Shown piece after piece: positions 62,490 through 64,000 of a stretch of 64,000 bases of DNA. Every line of letters begins with the position of its first letter. The stretch's first letter is position 1. Below the pieces are notes generated by a model. The model was not told the DNA's origin, did no database searches, and was given only the letters and a program-made list of their open reading frames with translations. Source of the stretch: Methylobacterium sp. Leaf117 (GTDB lineage: Bacteria; Pseudomonadota; Alphaproteobacteria; Rhizobiales; Beijerinckiaceae). The position numbers were made by a program, and so were the translations under genes. Where the stretch lies: assembly GCF_001422985.1 (NCBI RefSeq), contig NZ_LMNL01000012.1, positions 127,096-191,095 on the forward strand, read 5' to 3'.

Positions 62490-64000
62490 TCAGCCGCGCT
62501 TGCGCCCGCCGCCGCCCTTGTATTTGGGCTTCTGTCCGCCGAGTCCCTGCGTCGACCGTGCCTTCGGACGCTCCTGCCATTGCGGCGGCGCCGATCCGAC
62601 CGGTAGTTCGCGGTCGGTGCCCGGCCCCATATTGTCGAGCGTCGGCTTCGCGATCCGGCTCTGCTTGGCCCCGAAGCGCCCGGCCTCGCGCTCCACGTCG
62701 CCCTGTCGCGCCATGGGATCGTCCGAGACCAGGAGTTCCGTGGCCTGGAGGCGCTTGAGTTCGTCGCGCAGGCGTGCGGCCTCCTCGAAGTCGAGGTCGG
62801 CGGCCGCGGTCCGCATCCGTTTCTCGAGGTCGGCCATGACCGCCTTGAGGTTGTGACCGATGGTGACGGCGTTCTTGGCGAGCCCCGTATCCACCTGGAC
62901 ATGGTCGCGCTCGTAGACGCTGTCGAGAATGTCGGCGATTCCGCGCTTCACGCTCTGCGGCGTGATGCCGTGCTCCTCGTTGTAGGCGAGTTGCTTGGTG
63001 CGGCGGCGCTCGGTCTCGGCCATCGCCCGCTCCATCGAGCCGGTGATGTTGTCCGCATAGAGGATGCAGCGTGCATCGGCGTTGCGGGCGGCGCGCCCGA
63101 TGGTCTGCACCAGCGAGGTCTCCGAGCGCAGGAAGCCCTCCTTGTCGGCATCCAGGATGGCCACCAGGGCGCATTCCGGGATGTCCAGGCCTTCTCGAAG
63201 GAGGTTGATGCCGATGAGGACGTCGAACGCCCCCAGCCGCAGGTCGCGGATGATCTCGATGCGCTCCAGGGTGTCGATGTCCGAGTGCATGTAGCGGACG
63301 CGCACGCTGTTCTCGTGCAGGTACTCGGTCAGATCCTCGGCCATGCGCTTGGTCAGCGTCGTCACCAGCGTGCGGTAGCCGGCCTGCGCCACCTCGCGCA
63401 CCTCGCCGAGCAGGTCGTCGACCTGGGAGCGGGCGGGGCGGATTTCGATCACCGGGTCGACGAGGCCGGTCGGGCGGATGACCTGCTCGGCGAAGACGCC
63501 GCCGGTCTGCTCCATCTCCCACTTGGCGGGCGTGGCCGAGACGTGGATCGATTGCGGCCGCATCGCGTCCCATTCCTCGAACCGCAGCGGGCGGTTGTCG
63601 AGGCAGGAGGGCAGGCGGAAGCCGTACTCGGCCAAGGTCGCCTTGCGGCGGAAGTCGCCCTTGTACATGCCGCCGATCTGCGGAACCGTCACGTGGCTCT
63701 CGTCGGTGAAGACCAGGGCGTTGTCGGGCAGGTATTCGAACAGAGTCGGCGGCGGCTCGCCGGGCTTTCGTCCGGTCAGGTAGCGCGAATAGTTCTCGAT
63801 GCCGTTGCAGGCCCCGGTGGCCTCGATCATCTCGATGTCGAAGGTGCAGCGCTGCTCGATGCGCTGGGCCTCGATCAGGCGGCCCATCTTGGTCAGTTCG
63901 TCGACGCGCAGCTTGAGTTCGGTCTTGATGCCCTTGATCGCCTGCTGAAGGGTCGGGCGCGGCGTGACGTAGTGCGAATTGGCGTAGACCTTCACGAACT
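62490..64000 (-). CDS. uvrB: Excinuclease ABC subunit B (3' part, 5' end beyond window)
   Basis: The visible part covers about 500 codons from the middle to the C-terminus. It has [17 protein letters not shown], the helicase motif V/VI region [13 protein letters not shown] and [19 protein letters not shown], and the C-terminal UVR domain ([20 protein letters not shown]) that contacts UvrC. A basic tail of about 80 residues (ending GGGGRKRG) follows, longer than in E. coli. UvrB verifies lesions in nucleotide excision repair. The N-terminus with Walker A lies outside the window. Confidence 0.95.
   Translation of the reverse strand, partial: FVKVYANSHYVTPRPTLQQAIKGIKTELKLRVDELTKMGRLIEAQRIEQRCTFDIEMIEATGACNGIENYSRYLTGRKPGEPPPTLFEYLPDNALVFTDESHVTVPQIGGMYKGDFRRKATLAEYGFRLPSCLDNRPLRFEEWDAMRPQSIHVSATPAKWEMEQTGGVFAEQVIRPTGLVDPVIEIRPARSQVDDLLGEVREVAQAGYRTLVTTLTKRMAEDLTEYLHENSVRVRYMHSDIDTLERIEIIRDLRLGAFDVLIGINLLREGLDIPECALVAILDADKEGFLRSETSLVQTIGRAARNADARCILYADNITGSMERAMAETERRRTKQLAYNEEHGITPQSVKRGIADILDSVYERDHVQVDTGLAKNAVTIGHNLKAVMADLEKRMRTAAADLDFEEAARLRDELKRLQATELLVSDDPMARQGDVEREAGRFGAKQSRIAKPTLDNMGPGTDRELPVGSAPPQWQERPKARSTQGLGGQKPKYKGGGGRKRG

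Noticed and set aside
1..64000. Prophage, insertion sequence, toxin-antitoxin or defence island
   Set aside because: No transposase, integrase, att repeat, phage or defence-family motif is visible; gene content and composition are even throughout.

Overview
The window is GC-rich, gene-dense chromosomal DNA from an alphaproteobacterium, most likely a Methylobacteriaceae member (Methylobacterium/Methylorubrum-like). The evidence is the dnaA-dnaN-recF block near rpsT, the purL-bolA-grxD cluster, a tRNA-His that lacks the extra 5' G and carries A73, NepR/FATGUY-type stress signalling genes, and GGAAC-type (EcfG) promoter candidates. The family assignment is an inference; the class is well supported. 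No prophage, insertion sequence, integron or CRISPR array is visible.

Layout. 1-5.8 kb: the start of an MHS-type MFS transporter, then a cytochrome bo-type quinol oxidase operon (cyoABCD) with a translationally coupled SURF1 gene. 5.8-9.6 kb: a hydrolase, an extradiol-type VOC dioxygenase divergent from a LysR regulator across a palindromic operator, and a secreted DUF4142 protein. 9.6-13.7 kb: a minus-strand run of a lytic transglycosylase, a NepR-like anti-sigma domain fused to a receiver domain, and two transglutaminase-like proteins, with tRNA-His upstream. 13.9-21.7 kb: a ClC chloride transporter, a small membrane protein, YfdX, an MHS transporter, a repeat-rich DUF1236 protein with a good EcfG-type promoter, HrcA, and a His-rich secreted peptide. 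21.8-27.5 kb: rph-rdgB-hemW, an LpoA/LppC-like lipoprotein divergent from rsmI-yraN, and a single-domain FATGUY-like response regulator. 27.8-36.5 kb: an OpuC/Yeh-type ABC importer without an ATPase gene, L,D-transpeptidase, extensin-like protein, M3 peptidase and coiled-coil membrane protein. 36.7-43.5 kb: a frameshifted SMP-30 gene, a thioredoxin-reductase-like flavoprotein, grxD, DUF29, bolA and purL, and a membrane protein with a hydrolase-like motif. 43.6-52.1 kb: recQ, DUF5993-dsbB, a LysE exporter, recF, dnaN, dnaA and rpsT. 52.3-64 kb: an agmatinase-family protein, a GST, coaBC, ubiB, ubiE, mutM, a GAF-PAS-GGDEF protein, a YidB-like protein and the 3' part of uvrB.

How it fits together. 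Most of the window is housekeeping: replication initiation, repair (recF, recQ, mutM, uvrB), quinol respiration and ubiquinone synthesis (cyo, ubiB, ubiE), Fe-S/redox (grxD, bolA) and RNA/nucleotide maintenance. A general-stress and envelope theme also runs through it: the NepR-receiver fusion, the FATGUY-like receiver, YfdX, DUF4142, DUF1236, lytic transglycosylase and L,D-transpeptidase, with GGAAC-N18/19-TT promoter candidates before three genes. The NepR-receiver fusion is the strongest candidate for an undescribed regulatory arrangement. The second most interesting signal is a cluster of nine GANTC (CcrM-type methylation) sites in about 306 bp upstream of dnaA.
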